Positions 1 to 9,958 are shown, counted from the stretch's first letter. The stretch: DNA of 64,000 nt from Balneolaceae bacterium (GCA_007693745.1 REDA01000039.1:124001-188000), one strand, 5' to 3'. Numbers and translations: made by a program. The notes: generated by a model from the sequence alone, not told the origin.

Positions 1-1383
1 TTAACCTCTGCTCAATTGACACCCACAACATCTTCGGAAAGGGGAACCTGGAATTCAAAAATCGGTTTTATTCTTGCAGCAGCAGGCTCTGCTGTCGGGC
101 TTGGAAATATATGGGGCTTCCCGACACAGGTAGCAGATAACGGAGGGGCTGCATTCATCCTGATCTATCTGCTTTGTTGTCTGATCATCGGTTTTCCGGT
201 TATGATCGCAGAACTGGCAATAGGCAGAAGAACCCAAAAAAATCCGGTTGGGGCCTTAAAGGCTCTCAGCAAAGGCAACTCTTTCATCCCGTTAATCGGC
301 TACTGGGGAGTTATTTGCGGAGTGATGATTCTTTCATTTTACGTGGTGATATCCGGCTGGACACTCGCCTATGTTTTTGAGGAACTTTTCTACTTCTTCC
401 AGTTTGAATCTGCTGCAAATTACGTGGGTGATCTTGGGAATGGGCTGAAAAATGCCGTTTTCACACTCTTTTTTATGGGTTTGACAATACTCATTGTAAC
501 CGGTGGAGTCAGTAAAGGCATAGAGAGAGCTACCAAACTGCTTATGCCGGTTTTAATCGGAATCCTCTTTATACTGATTTTCTACATTTTTACACTGGAC
601 GGTGCCAAAGAGGGCCTGTTAATGTTTTTCAAGCCCGATTTTTCGACCATTGACGGAAATCTTCTTCTTTCAGCGATGGGGCAGGCATTTTTCTCACTTT
701 CACTCGGAATGGGCGCACTCATAACTTACGGTTCATATCTGAATAAAAAACAAAATATCGTCGAATCTGCTGCATATATAACCATCTTTGATGTGGGCAT
801 TGCTGTTGTTGCAGGCTTACTGGTCATTCCGGCTATGTTTGTCGCTCAGGCCGGAGGTGTTCAAATCTTCAATCCGGAAACCGGCGCTCTTTTCTCCAGT
901 GTGACCCTTGTTTTTGACGTTCTTCCGGAAATGTTTCATAACATTGGTGGATTTGTGGGAATGCTGCTTGGAATTACTTTTTTTATTCTGCTCGGGCTGG
1001 CCGCTCTGACTTCATCCATCTCTCTACTCGAAGTCCCCGTCGCTTATGTGATTGATGAGCACGGTGTCAACAGAAAAAAGGCCTCCTGGATCGTTGGCGG
1101 ATTTGTGGGAATAATCAGTGTAATTGTCTCTTTTGAACTCAGTCTGATCGATTACTTTGTGATGATCTTTAACGAAATCGGTCTGCCTCTTGGCGGATTG
1201 GCCATCTCTGTTTTCCTCGGATATTTCTGGAAAAGTGAAAATGCATTACTGGAACTGGAACAAGGAAATGAATCCATAAGAGATTCCGGATTCTACACTC
1301 TCTGGGTTATATTGATAAAATATATTTCACCTGTACTGATAGGTCTTGTACTTCTTACTACTATCTGGAGCTTCCTCACATAG
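1..1383 (+). CDS. Neurotransmitter:sodium symporter (NSS/SNF) family transporter, 5' end uncertain
   Basis: Inner-membrane Na+-coupled amino-acid or osmolyte symporter of the LeuT-fold NSS family; the substrate cannot be read from sequence. The first helix carries the family signature GSAVGLGNIWGFP right after SERGTW, and the rest is a run of about 11 hydrophobic segments, usual for bacterial NSS proteins of about 450 residues. The first in-window start is TTG at position 16, giving 455 aa, but the frame is open to base 1, so the true start may lie just upstream of the window. Stop TAG at 1381-1383. efp follows after 57 T-rich bases. A second, distant NSS paralogue lies at 13840-15336 on the other strand. 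Confidence 0.9.
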   Translation, partial: LTSAQLTPTTSSERGTWNSKIGFILAAAGSAVGLGNIWGFPTQVADNGGAAFILIYLLCCLIIGFPVMIAELAIGRRTQKNPVGALKALSKGNSFIPLIGYWGVICGVMILSFYVVISGWTLAYVFEELFYFFQFESAANYVGDLGNGLKNAVFTLFFMGLTILIVTGGVSKGIERATKLLMPVLIGILFILIFYIFTLDGAKEGLLMFFKPDFSTIDGNLLLSAMGQAFFSLSLGMGALITYGSYLNKKQNIVESAAYITIFDVGIAVVAGLLVIPAMFVAQAGGVQIFNPETGALFSSVTLVFDVLPEMFHNIGGFVGMLLGITFFILLGLAALTSSISLLEVPVAYVIDEHGVNRKKASWIVGGFVGIISVIVSFELSLIDYFVMIFNEIGLPLGGLAISVFLGYFWKSENALLELEQGNESIRDSGFYTLWVILIKYISPVLIGLVLLTTIWSFLT

Positions 1384-1440
1384 CAGGAATTTTTATTCGT
1401 ATCTTTACTATCTTTTTATCTAACTGTAATTCTTATACCC

Positions 1441-2013
1441 ATGGCAAAAATCAGCACTTCAGACTTCCGGAACGGACTGGCAATTCGACTGGACGGAGAA
1501 ATTTATACGATTGTTGAGTTTCAGCATGTCAAACCGGGCAAGGGCGGAGCATTTGTCCGCACCAAGTTAAAAGGCGTCGAAAACGACAAAAACATTGACA
1601 AGACATTCCGTTCCGGAGAGAATGTTGAATCGGTCCGGATCGAGCGTCATCCGTATCAGTTCCTCTACTCTGACGGTGACATGTATTTCTTCATGCATCA
1701 GGAAACCTATGAGCAAATTCCAATCGAAAAATCGCGCGTGGAAAAGGCACAATTTGTAACTGATGGTATAACCTGTACGCTTGTTGTGGACGTTGAAAAT
1801 GAGAAAATTTTATATGCTCAGCCACCTGATCACATTGAAACCGAAATCATCCAGACGGATCCCGGCGTTCGTGGAGATACGGCCCAGGGCGGAAGCAAAC
1901 CTGCTACCGTAGCCGGCGGAGCAACAGTTCAGGTACCGCTATTCATAAATCAGGGAGAGAGAATTAAGATTGATACTCGTACCGGTGAATACTTAGAGCG
2001 GGTTAAATCCTGA
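1441..2013 (+). CDS. efp: Translation elongation factor P
   Basis: EF-P binds between the P and E sites of ribosomes stalled at polyproline and stimulates peptide-bond formation. The 190-aa product has the usual length (E. coli 188) and three-beta-barrel layout: an N-terminal KOW-like domain with the tip loop KPGKGGAF, a central domain and a C-terminal OB domain ending near GEYLERV. The modifiable tip residue is lysine 34, so a lysine-type modification is expected; no modification gene is seen nearby. No Shine-Dalgarno sequence precedes the ATG. accB follows after 46 bases; efp next to accB-accC is a common bacterial arrangement. Confidence 0.97.
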   Translation: MAKISTSDFRNGLAIRLDGEIYTIVEFQHVKPGKGGAFVRTKLKGVENDKNIDKTFRSGENVESVRIERHPYQFLYSDGDMYFFMHQETYEQIPIEKSRVEKAQFVTDGITCTLVVDVENEKILYAQPPDHIETEIIQTDPGVRGDTAQGGSKPATVAGGATVQVPLFINQGERIKIDTRTGEYLERVKS

Positions 2014-2059
2014 ATTTCATTGCATTTTCAATAGAGAAAACTTTAAATAAAATTTTGAT

Positions 2060-2527
2060 ATGGACTTAAAACTTGTGAAAAATATCCTCACCCTCATTTC
2101 TGAAAGTGATGTTGATGAAGTTTCGATAGAGGAAGGGGGTTTCAAAATTAAAATTAAGAAAAACTCTGACAAAACTGTTCAAACAGTTCAATATCAGGTT
2201 CCGTCAATGCCAGAACTGCCTCAGTCTAAGGCTGCGGTCGGCACACCGGATGTGAGAACAACAGAAAAATCTGCAGATAAAACGGACGGCGAGGTCATAA
2301 AGTCACCCATCGTCGGTACATTTTATGAAGCTTCCTCTCCGGAATCCGAGCCTTTTGTGAAAGAGGGTGCAAAAGTACAGAAAGGAGATACCTTGTGCAT
2401 AATTGAAGCCATGAAAATTATGAATGAGATCGAATCCGAGTACTCCGGAACCATTCAAAAAATACTGGTTAATAACGCCTCTCCGGTAGAATTCGATCAG
2501 CCGTTATTCATAATCAAGAAGGATTAA
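2060..2527 (+). CDS. accB: Biotin carboxyl carrier protein of acetyl-CoA carboxylase
   Basis: Carries the covalently bound biotin that moves CO2 from biotin carboxylase (AccC) to the carboxyltransferase in the first step of fatty-acid synthesis. The 155-aa protein has an N-terminal association region (about 1-40), a flexible linker rich in K, S and P (about 45-80) and a C-terminal biotinyl domain. The biotin site is EAMKIMNEI with lysine 119. The start lacks a Shine-Dalgarno sequence. Only 7 bases separate its stop from accC, so the two are almost certainly co-transcribed. Confidence 0.97.
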   Translation: MDLKLVKNILTLISESDVDEVSIEEGGFKIKIKKNSDKTVQTVQYQVPSMPELPQSKAAVGTPDVRTTEKSADKTDGEVIKSPIVGTFYEASSPESEPFVKEGAKVQKGDTLCIIEAMKIMNEIESEYSGTIQKILVNNASPVEFDQPLFIIKKD

Positions 2528-2534
2528 ACACTCT

Positions 2535-3884
2535 ATGTTTAATAAAATACTGATCGCTAACAGAGGCGAAATCGCACTCAGAGTTATACGAACCTGTAAG
2601 GAGATGGGGATTAAAACGGTTGCGGTCTACTCAACTGCCGACCGTCACAGTCTCCATGTTAAATTTGCGGATGAAGCCGTTTGCATCGGTCCGCCGCCAA
2701 GTAAGGACAGCTACCTGAAAATTCCCTGTATTCTGACTGCAGCCGAAATAACCAATGCTGATGCTATTCACCCAGGTTACGGTTTCCTTGCTGAGAATGC
2801 CGAATTTAGCCGAATCTGTTCAGAGCATGATCTGAAATTTATCGGACCGTCGCCGGAAATGATCCAAACCATGGGCGATAAGGCTACTGCAAAAGAGACT
2901 ATGATCAAAAACAATGTTCCTGTCGTTCCGGGTTCAGATGGTATTGTGAAGAGAGTCGAAGATGCGGAAAAAATTGCTGCTGAAATCGGATTCCCCGTTA
3001 TCATCAAGGCAACTGCAGGCGGTGGCGGACGCGGTATGAGGGTTGTGCATGATCCTGCGAAATTCCGGAATGCCTACACTACCTGTAAAAATGAAGCAGA
3101 ATCAGCATTTGGAAATGCTGAAGTGTACATTGAAAAGTTTATTCTGAATCCCAGACATATTGAAATACAGATTCTTGGAGATCAGCATGGAAATGTGATT
3201 CATCTCGGCGAACGGGAGTGCTCACTTCAAAGAAGGCACCAGAAAATTCTTGAGGAAGCTCCCTCCCCTGTTGTCGATGAGGAACTTCGTGAAAGAATGG
3301 GACAGGCTGCAATAAATGCAGGAAAAGCTATCAATTATGAAGGTGCCGGAACCGTAGAATTTATTGTGGATAAGGATCTTAATTTCTACTTCATGGAGAT
3401 GAATACCAGAATCCAGGTAGAACATCCCGTTACGGAAGAGATCACTTATTGTGATCTTGTCAAGGAACAGCTGATTGCAGCTTCAGGCGGGAGAATCGGT
3501 ACCAAACCACTCAAAATGAGAGGGCATGCCATTGAATGCAGAATCAATGCGGAAGATCCGGCTCATAATTTCAGACCCAGCGCCGGAACCATCACAAGTT
3601 TTAATATTCCGGGCGGACGAAGCGTCAGGGTTGACACACATGCCTACGCCGGTTATAATATACCTCCCTACTACGATTCGATGATCGCAAAACTCATTGT
3701 AAGTGCGCCAACCAGAGAGGAAGCAATCAGCAGGATGAAACGGGCACTCGATGAGTTTATCATTGAGGGGGTTAAAACGACAATCCCCTATCACAAGCAG
3801 CTGATGAATGATCCCGGGTTCCTGAGTGGCGAATTCAATACACAATATCTCGAAACATCTTTTACGTTTAATCCCGACTTATAA
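2535..3884 (+). CDS. accC: Biotin carboxylase subunit of acetyl-CoA carboxylase
   Basis: ATP-grasp enzyme that carboxylates biotin on AccB using ATP and bicarbonate. The 449 aa match the family length. Visible landmarks are the N-terminal [15 protein letters not shown] biotin-carboxylase fold, the glycine-rich ATP lid TAGGGGRGM near residue 160, the [15 protein letters not shown] active-site strand near 290, and a C-terminal biotin-carboxylase domain. It ends 10 bases before the likely gcvH start. The ORF that contains gcvH can be extended back into the accC 3' end, but that extension has no family support. Confidence 0.98.
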   Translation: MFNKILIANRGEIALRVIRTCKEMGIKTVAVYSTADRHSLHVKFADEAVCIGPPPSKDSYLKIPCILTAAEITNADAIHPGYGFLAENAEFSRICSEHDLKFIGPSPEMIQTMGDKATAKETMIKNNVPVVPGSDGIVKRVEDAEKIAAEIGFPVIIKATAGGGGRGMRVVHDPAKFRNAYTTCKNEAESAFGNAEVYIEKFILNPRHIEIQILGDQHGNVIHLGERECSLQRRHQKILEEAPSPVVDEELRERMGQAAINAGKAINYEGAGTVEFIVDKDLNFYFMEMNTRIQVEHPVTEEITYCDLVKEQLIAASGGRIGTKPLKMRGHAIECRINAEDPAHNFRPSAGTITSFNIPGGRSVRVDTHAYAGYNIPPYYDSMIAKLIVSAPTREEAISRMKRALDEFIIEGVKTTIPYHKQLMNDPGFLSGEFNTQYLETSFTFNPDL

Positions 3885-3894
3885 ACAACAAATC

Positions 3895-4275
3895 ATGAAT
3901 TTTCCTGAAGATTTCAAATACACCAAAGAACACGAATGGATACGTGATAACGGCGACGGCTCCGTTACCGTTGGAATTACAGATTTTGCTCAAAGCGAAC
4001 TCGGCGATATCGTATTTGTAGAGCTCGAACCCGAAGGCTCAAATTTTGATCAGAATGAAGTTTTTGGCACCGTTGAAGCTGTAAAAACAGTCTCTGAACT
4101 CTACTCCCCGGTATCGGGCGAAATTATTGAAATCAACACCCTGCTCGAAGACGATCCTGAACTGGTGAATAATGATCCCTATGGCGATGGCTGGATGGTG
4201 AGAATCAAATTAAGCGATCAAACTGAATTGGATCAGTTACTCTCAACGGAGGAGTATAAAAAGTTAATCGGATAA
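3895..4275 (+). CDS. gcvH: Glycine cleavage system H protein
   Basis: Lipoyl carrier that shuttles the aminomethyl group between the P, T and L proteins of glycine cleavage; it can also serve in lipoate relay. The ATG at 3895 gives 126 aa beginning MNFPEDFKYTKEHEW, the canonical H-protein N-terminus, so it was preferred to the longer reading from 3826 that overlaps accC. The lipoylation motif is GTVEAVKTVSE with lysine 64. The C-terminus has the usual EEYKKLI helix. No gcvP, gcvT or lipoate genes are near; standalone gcvH is common. Confidence 0.96.
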   Translation: MNFPEDFKYTKEHEWIRDNGDGSVTVGITDFAQSELGDIVFVELEPEGSNFDQNEVFGTVEAVKTVSELYSPVSGEIIEINTLLEDDPELVNNDPYGDGWMVRIKLSDQTELDQLLSTEEYKKLIG

Positions 4276-4323
4276 ACATCTTCAGCTTAATACTTCATTA
4301 AAATTCCTGCAATCCTAAATAAG

Positions 4324-5877
4324 ATGATGGATACACATCATGAGGAGTGGATCCTCATTCTTGATTTTGGTTCACAGTACACACAGCTTATTGCCAGAAG
4401 GATAAGAGAGTTGAATGTTTATTGTGAAATTCACCCCTACAATACATCACCTGAAACCTTCTCAGGCCGGATACCAAAAGGTATTGTTTTGTCAGGCGGA
4501 CCCAAAAGTGTTTATGATCAGGACGCTCCTGTTCTGAATCTGGAGTATCTCGGGTATCCTGTCCCCGTTCTCGGGGTCTGTTATGGGTTGCAATCCCTGG
4601 CGCATGCAATTTCACCCGATTCTGTTTCCAAAGCAGAAAAAAGGGAGTTTGGCAGGGCAAAACTAATCATCGATGACAACTCCGATCTCCTGTTCGGTGT
4701 CAGAAATGAGTCGATCGTGTGGATGAGTCACGGAGATCATATCAATCATCTTCCCGAACCCTATCGAATCATCGCTCACACCTCAAATGCCCCTGTAGCT
4801 GCTGTAAAGCATCAGGAAAAGCCTGTCTATGGAGTGCAGTTTCACCCCGAGGTTGTCCACACTGAAGAGGGGCATCGAATTCTTGAGAATTTTGTTTCCA
4901 GGATATCAGGGTGTACCGGAAGCTGGACTACAGCGTCATTTATTGAAACTGAAATTGAATTAATCCGAAACAAAGTAGGAGATGATAAAGTAATCTGCGG
5001 TCTCTCCGGAGGAGTGGATTCCACCGTTGTGGCTACCCTCTTACACCGTGCCATTGGTGAAAAACTGCTCTGTATCTTTGTTGATAACGGACTCCTGAGA
5101 AAAAACGAGTACAAGGATGTTTTAGAGACCTATCAAAAACATCTGAAACTGCCCGTCAGGGGTATAGATGCCTCTGAGAAATTTCTGAAAAGATTGTCCG
5201 GTGTATCAGATCCGGAAAAGAAACGCGTCATCATTGGAAATACCTTTATCGATGTATTTGACGAGGTGGTATCCGATCAGTCAGAATTTAAATATCTTGC
5301 ACAGGGTACCCTCTACCCCGATGTAATTGAGAGTGTCTCATTTAAGGGGCCTTCAGCCACAATAAAGTCCCACCACAATGTCGGTGGGCTACCGGAAAAG
5401 ATGAATCTGCAGTTAATTGAGCCGGTTCGTGAACTGTTTAAGGATGAAGTCAGGAATGTTGGCCGGGAACTGGGTATTCCGGAGAGTTTTATCAGCAGAC
5501 ACCCATTCCCCGGCCCTGGAATGGGGATACGGGTTCTTGGAGAAATCACACGCGAAAAATTAAATCTGCTCAAGGAGGCAGATGCCATCTTTATCGATGC
5601 ACTAAAACGGGATGGATTTTATGACTCTGTATGGCAGGCTCTTGCCGTACTTTTACCGGTAAAATCGGTAGGAGTTATGGGTGATGAACGTACCTACGAA
5701 TATACAATCGCCCTGCGGGCTGTTACCAGTGTGGATGGAATGACTGCTGACTGGGCCCATCTTCCCTTCAGTTTTCTTGCTGATGTCAGTAACCGGATTA
5801 TCAATGAGGTACGGGGAGTGAACCGGGTTGTGTATGACATTAGTTCCAAACCTCCTTCAACAATCGAGTGGGAGTAG
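4324..5877 (+). CDS. guaA: GMP synthase (glutamine-hydrolysing)
   Basis: Converts XMP to GMP with ATP and glutamine. The 517-aa protein has both expected halves. The class I glutamine amidotransferase carries nucleophile Cys86 in GVCYGLQ and His174/Glu176 in FHPEV. The ATP-pyrophosphatase domain has the P-loop SGGVDS at 228-233. The dimerisation domain ends in the invariant PPSTIEWE. Two adjacent ATG codons (4324, 4327) are possible starts. The downstream gene begins about 60 bases after the stop. Confidence 0.98.
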   Translation: MMDTHHEEWILILDFGSQYTQLIARRIRELNVYCEIHPYNTSPETFSGRIPKGIVLSGGPKSVYDQDAPVLNLEYLGYPVPVLGVCYGLQSLAHAISPDSVSKAEKREFGRAKLIIDDNSDLLFGVRNESIVWMSHGDHINHLPEPYRIIAHTSNAPVAAVKHQEKPVYGVQFHPEVVHTEEGHRILENFVSRISGCTGSWTTASFIETEIELIRNKVGDDKVICGLSGGVDSTVVATLLHRAIGEKLLCIFVDNGLLRKNEYKDVLETYQKHLKLPVRGIDASEKFLKRLSGVSDPEKKRVIIGNTFIDVFDEVVSDQSEFKYLAQGTLYPDVIESVSFKGPSATIKSHHNVGGLPEKMNLQLIEPVRELFKDEVRNVGRELGIPESFISRHPFPGPGMGIRVLGEITREKLNLLKEADAIFIDALKRDGFYDSVWQALAVLLPVKSVGVMGDERTYEYTIALRAVTSVDGMTADWAHLPFSFLADVSNRIINEVRGVNRVVYDISSKPPSTIEWE

Positions 5878-5936
5878 CTTTTAAGGAACAAGCAGGTAAC
5901 AATTACAGTTCATATCCTGTAAACTGTCAAAATATT

Positions 5937-7652
5937 ATGAAAAATCTGATTCCTGTTTTACTCGTTCTTTTTATCCCTGCAACTCTTTTCTCACAATCAT
6001 TTGATGAAGCACTCGGTCATTTTCGGGCTGAAAGATATACAGAGGCCGCTACTCTTTTCTCTCAGCTTGAAGATGAACGGTCTTCTCTTTTTGCCGGAAA
6101 AAGTTACCTCTCCCTTTTTGAATATACACTGGCAAACTCTTATCTCTACCGGGCTTATCAGACCGCAGACGACAGCAGAATCCGTGAAGAAGCTGCCTAT
6201 TCTCTGGGACAATCCCATTTTCATTTAAAAAATTTCGACAAAAGCCTGGAATATCTGCATCAGTTAATTGAATCCGACAACAGAACCGGATTACGAAATG
6301 ATGCCCGCCGACTCTATTTTCAGATATTAGACTATCTGAGCAGAAGTCAACGATTCGATACTCTGTTCAGATTACAGAATCCATCTGTCAGATATGATCT
6401 TACTCTGCGTTCAAGATCTTTTCTGGATTCGGATAGTTTTCAACTCCTCGTGGATGAGTTGATAAAAATGACTTCTGATGAAAGGGAAAAAATGAGGCTT
6501 AAAAATGAACTGAGCAGAAGTCAAAGCAGCCGTTCTGTAATCAGCAGCTTTCCCATAGCTCCGATTGGCACTGTTTATCATGTTGGAGTTATTCTGCCTG
6601 AATTCGATGAAAATGATCCGGAGTTTTCTATCTCCAGAAATCTTTATTTCGGAATGTTACTGGCGGCTGAAGATCTCAACAGCAGAAATATTGACCAAAA
6701 AGTAAAACTATCTTTCCGGAATTCCGCTGAAAACACAGACACAACCGCCAGAGCTTTTATCGATTTGGTGGCAGCGCATAAGGCTGACGCGATTATAGGT
6801 CCCCTGTTTTCAGAACCCGCTTCCCGCCTGGCCTCACTTTCAGAAGAGTTTCAAATTCCAATGATTGCTCCGCTCGCCAACTCAGATCAGCTGAACAGGG
6901 ATTATAACTACACATTTCAGATCAATCCTACTTTCGAGATGCACGGCCGGGCTATGGCTCGATTTGCTGTTCAGGAACTGCGGCTCGACACACTTGCCAT
7001 AATTACGGAAAAGGATTCTCCATCCCGTCTTGCCGCATTGGGATTCCGTCATGAAGCCGAAAAACTTGGCGCTCATATCTCCTACTACATAGATGAGGAT
7101 TTTGCTTCCACGGGTTATGACCTGACGGACGTAATGGAGGTTTTTACTACAGATCAGACACTCACTGATTCACTCCGTATTGTATCCTCCAAAGCTGTTT
7201 ATGCTCCCTTTACCGGACAGGCATCAACCACACTAATGAACCTTATGCTGAATGACCTGGAAGCGAGAGGCAATAATCCTGTGATTCTTGGCGGAGCTGA
7301 TTGGGAATCAGCAGAACTGACTCCGTTTCAGGAGCGTTATTTTCAAATCTATTATACCAGCACAGGCGTACCCACTGCCTATAGGCCCTCAGAAGAGTTT
7401 TTCATTGAAGATTACCGGTCCAGATTTGGTTTGGAACCGGATTATTTTTCCCGTATTGGATACGACACAGCCACCTATCTGTTCAATTCTCTCGAACGGG
7501 CGGGGAATCCGGTTTATCTGACAAGAGCCCTTAGAACAGGATCCATCTATCATGGTTTCGGGACCTCAATTCATTTTAACGAGGGACGGATTAATCAGCG
7601 ACTGCATATTCACCCGCTTTCTGAAAGCGCAAAAAATCGTCTCAACAGATAG
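5937..7652 (+). CDS. Exported TPR plus periplasmic-binding-fold protein (LpoA-like architecture)
   Basis: The frame is open from 5868, but the ATG at 5937 gives a clear signal peptide (MKNLIPVLLVLFIPATLFSQ), so it is the chosen start, 571 aa. After the signal, residues about 20-170 form TPR-like helices (FDEALGHFRAERYTEAATLF). From about residue 210 a leucine/branched-chain-amino-acid-binding fold follows (YHVGVILPEF, ADAIIGPLFSEPASRLA). This TPR plus substrate-binding layout is shared with the penicillin-binding-protein activator LpoA, but no lipobox cysteine is present. It converges on mltG, another peptidoglycan gene, which fits a cell-wall role. No ABC permease or ATPase is nearby, so it is unlikely to be a transport receptor. 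Function inferred. Confidence 0.8.
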   Translation: MKNLIPVLLVLFIPATLFSQSFDEALGHFRAERYTEAATLFSQLEDERSSLFAGKSYLSLFEYTLANSYLYRAYQTADDSRIREEAAYSLGQSHFHLKNFDKSLEYLHQLIESDNRTGLRNDARRLYFQILDYLSRSQRFDTLFRLQNPSVRYDLTLRSRSFLDSDSFQLLVDELIKMTSDEREKMRLKNELSRSQSSRSVISSFPIAPIGTVYHVGVILPEFDENDPEFSISRNLYFGMLLAAEDLNSRNIDQKVKLSFRNSAENTDTTARAFIDLVAAHKADAIIGPLFSEPASRLASLSEEFQIPMIAPLANSDQLNRDYNYTFQINPTFEMHGRAMARFAVQELRLDTLAIITEKDSPSRLAALGFRHEAEKLGAHISYYIDEDFASTGYDLTDVMEVFTTDQTLTDSLRIVSSKAVYAPFTGQASTTLMNLMLNDLEARGNNPVILGGADWESAELTPFQERYFQIYYTSTGVPTAYRPSEEFFIEDYRSRFGLEPDYFSRIGYDTATYLFNSLERAGNPVYLTRALRTGSIYHGFGTSIHFNEGRINQRLHIHPLSESAKNRLNR

Positions 7653-7662
7653 TTGAGCAGTT

Positions 7663-8730
7663 TCAATTGACAACTGGATCTTCACCTCTGCTTTCTCGTT
7701 CTCTTCGGATTCTGAGTTGTTCCCTGAGCCAGCGGCGCCACTCATCACTTGCAATTCTGTGTTCTTCGAATGTACGGGAGAAGCGGTGCGTACCCTCAGG
7801 GGTTGCCACCATATAGAGATACGAGTGTTCCTCCGGGTTCAGCACTGCCAGGATCGATGTTAAGGAGGGATTTGTAATGGGAGCCGGCGGCAAGCCCGTA
7901 ATCCGGTATGTGTTGAAAGGATGATCAATCCGGTAATCTTCAAAGAGCAGCCTGCGTCGTTCACCCAAAGCAAAAGCAACCGTTGGATCCGCTTGTAACA
8001 TCATGCCACGTTCCAGGCGATTGAGATAAAGGCCGGCAATACGAGGTTTCTCATGGTCAAACCTTGCTTCCCACTCAACGATGGAAGCCAAAGTAATCAC
8101 TTCACTCAACGACAAAGGAGAATCGGATTGCCCATCAAAAAAACGATACGTAACAGCTCTGTCAAATTCACTCAACAGGCGCCTGACAACCGCTTCAGGA
8201 GCTGATGTCCAGAACATTTCATAGGTATTTGGCAACATTCTTGAAAACAACTCCAACGGCATCATTTCAAGCTCTGAAACCAGTGATGAATCATCAGAAA
8301 AAACAAGCGCAAAAGAGAGGCTGTCGGCCCGGAGCTGCCTGGAGAGACTTAAAGATAATCTTCCGGGGTCCGATCCGGGTAAAATGGTGACAGAAACAGG
8401 GTCCTGTAAACCTCTTGCCAGTTTCGAGAGAAGACCCTGATATGAGTAACTGCCCGAGAGTAAGTAACGACCCGGTCTGAATCTCCTCCATCCCAGCGTC
8501 TGTGCGGCCCATACAAACTCGTCTCCCTGAAATTCGAGATCAGCATTGAGAAGTATCTCAGTTACTTCCGAAAGTTCCGTAAGATCATTTAGAAAAATCT
8601 CAGTCGGATTGCTGACTTCGAATGCAAGACTATTATGTAATCTGGAGTTTCGGGATGTCATCACCAAAATGAAAAAAAACAGAAAAACAAGAATTTGAAA
8701 TCCGGTTAACTTTACAAAATCAGGATTCAT
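7663..8730 (-). CDS. mltG: Endolytic murein transglycosylase MltG (YceG family)
   Basis: Inner-membrane lytic transglycosylase that cleaves nascent glycan strands and sets their length. The 355-aa protein has one N-terminal membrane segment (about 10-25), a LysM-like middle region, and the MltG catalytic domain. The catalytic glutamate is in ASIVEWEA (Glu219). Family motifs MLQADPTVAFALG, HPFNTYRITGLPPAPITNP and ATPEGTHRFSRTFEEH follow. It converges on the LpoA-like gene, with only 10 bases between the stops. Confidence 0.93.
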   Translation of the reverse strand: MNPDFVKLTGFQILVFLFFFILVMTSRNSRLHNSLAFEVSNPTEIFLNDLTELSEVTEILLNADLEFQGDEFVWAAQTLGWRRFRPGRYLLSGSYSYQGLLSKLARGLQDPVSVTILPGSDPGRLSLSLSRQLRADSLSFALVFSDDSSLVSELEMMPLELFSRMLPNTYEMFWTSAPEAVVRRLLSEFDRAVTYRFFDGQSDSPLSLSEVITLASIVEWEARFDHEKPRIAGLYLNRLERGMMLQADPTVAFALGERRRLLFEDYRIDHPFNTYRITGLPPAPITNPSLTSILAVLNPEEHSYLYMVATPEGTHRFSRTFEEHRIASDEWRRWLREQLRIRRERESRGEDPVVN

Positions 8731-8930
8731 GGGGATAAAAAAAGTATTTGGATATGGTTGACTCTCGGTTCACAATAAGGGTGTCACCAGAAATAAAGAC
8801 GGTTCAATAATATACCCTGTAAACAATACAGATCTTAGTTGTCAAAAAGAGTTAAATCGTTCTGGTATAAGCCGAAAAGCGATCATAATGGAAACATTTA
8901 CTGAAATTTTTCAGTATCTTCAGTAAGAAA

Positions 8931-8953
8931 TTTGGTGGTCAATTGACCCCAAA
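8931..8953. repeat. Near-perfect 23-bp palindrome in the mltG upstream region
   Basis: The core GGTCAATTGACC is a perfect 12-bp palindrome and is extended by TTTGG/CCAAA arms across a single mismatched pair. It lies about 200 bases upstream of mltG. It could be a dimeric-regulator operator or the stem of an RNA element; the sequence alone does not decide. Confidence 0.5.
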
Positions 8954-8967
8954 TGCCCTAAAGAACA

Positions 8968-8993
8968 GTCTCAGGCTTTGAACGGCCTGAGAC
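8968..8993 (-). terminator. Probable terminator of the HD/TM2/DUF2752 operon
   Basis: A perfect 9-bp stem (GTCTCAGGC pairing with GCCTGAGAC) with an 8-base loop lies about 70 bases past the stop of the minus-strand HD gene. On the minus strand it is followed by a U-rich but interrupted tract. On the plus strand it is followed by GATTTATTTT, so it may work in both directions. Confidence 0.5.
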
Positions 8994-9065
8994 GATTTAT
9001 TTTAAGCCTGGTTTCCTCCAGAACCTCTTCATTTTACATTTCTGAAACTAAGAATTCAAAACAGT

Positions 9066-9614
9066 CTAACTGAAAACTTCTATCAGAAATGAGATCTGTT
9101 CGGCTAGATCCCTGTTTACCAGATCAGCTCCTTTCCGGATATCACTTCTTGAAACAGTAGCAGCAAATCGTTTATCCTTCATTTTTTTGATTACCGATTT
9201 TGGTTCCATATCGGTAAAACCGTTTGGGCGCATCAGCGAAACGGCCTTCATAAATCCCGATAGCTCATCACATGCAAAGAGATTACATTCCAGGCTGGTT
9301 ACGGGTTCTCTCCCCGTTCTTTCAGGGGCATGGGCAAGAATCGCATCAATCACAATCTGAGGGTATCCCAGCGGAGGCAGAATCTGGCTGGTTGCCTGAT
9401 GCGGATGTTGCTCCGGATACTGCTCCCAATCCAGATCATGAAGCAGGCCTGCCGTCCACCACAACTCTCTTTCCGACTCCTCAACACCGGCTGCTTCAGC
9501 ACTTTTTTCCATTGCCTTTGCAACCATGTAGCAATGCTCTCTGAGGTTATCTGATTTAACATATTCTGCAAGAAGCATTTCTGAACTCCTTCTGTCAGGC
9601 ACGGTAATCATCAT
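9066..9614 (-). CDS. HD-domain protein (putative metal-dependent phosphohydrolase)
   Basis: The 182-aa protein has the HD-superfamily metal ligands: His27 in LREHCYMV, His59-Asp60 in GLLHDLDW and Asp116 in NLFACDELSG, with a possible further ligand in ILAHAPER. HD proteins of this size act on nucleotides or other phosphoesters; the substrate here is unknown. Two consecutive ATG codons open the gene and overlap the stop of the upstream TM2 gene, so translation is probably coupled. Last gene of a three-gene minus-strand operon. Confidence 0.85.
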   Translation of the reverse strand: MMITVPDRRSSEMLLAEYVKSDNLREHCYMVAKAMEKSAEAAGVEESERELWWTAGLLHDLDWEQYPEQHPHQATSQILPPLGYPQIVIDAILAHAPERTGREPVTSLECNLFACDELSGFMKAVSLMRPNGFTDMEPKSVIKKMKDKRFAATVSRSDIRKGADLVNRDLAEQISFLIEVFS

Positions 9615-9958
9615 CGCTCAAGGTCTTTCATTAAATCGTCTGCAACTTTCCTGTTGTACTCAAAAGCAAAATTTCTGTAGTTGATCATATCTACAATAGT
9701 TCCTACAAAACATAATCCCGCTGTCAGTACATATAATATTCCCATTCCTACATGTCCTACAAAAAAACGGTGAATTCCTGCAACACCCAACAATCCAATA
9801 AGTGCGAGTATCAACAAAAGAACCGGATCCTTTCTTCTTGATCTGTAGATATTCGCGAAAAGTTTTGACCTGTCTTCACTTAATTTTTCAAGGAGATTTG
9901 ATATGTACAGAGATTCATCCCCCTCTAACTCCGGCAGTAACTCAAAAATTTTTTTCAT
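9611..9958 (-). CDS. TM2-domain membrane protein
   Basis: A 115-aa protein with a polar N-terminal half (about 1-45) and a TM2 domain: two membrane helices with the GxxGxHRFFVGHxGxGILY pattern of the family, then a short basic tail. TM2 proteins are widespread but functionally undefined. Its start overlaps the stop of the DUF2752 gene (ATGA) and its stop overlaps the start of the HD gene, giving a tightly coupled operon. Confidence 0.85.
   Translation of the reverse strand: MKKIFELLPELEGDESLYISNLLEKLSEDRSKLFANIYRSRRKDPVLLLILALIGLLGVAGIHRFFVGHVGMGILYVLTAGLCFVGTIVDMINYRNFAFEYNRKVADDLMKDLER

Larger units (their letters stand above)
8731..9065. other. Non-coding interval upstream of mltG, rich in inverted repeats
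   Basis: This interval separates the 3' end of the HD-domain operon from the mltG start, both on the minus strand, and should contain the mltG promoter. No ORF above a dozen codons is convincing. Between 8898 and 8993 there are three consecutive inverted repeats: arms at 8898-8904 and 8920-8926, a near-perfect palindrome at 8931-8953, and a 9-bp stem at 8968-8993. Confidence 0.6.

Noticed and set aside
3826-3894. Longer reading of gcvH starting inside accC
   Set aside because: The added residues have no H-protein similarity and overlap accC; the ATG at 3895 gives the canonical N-terminus.
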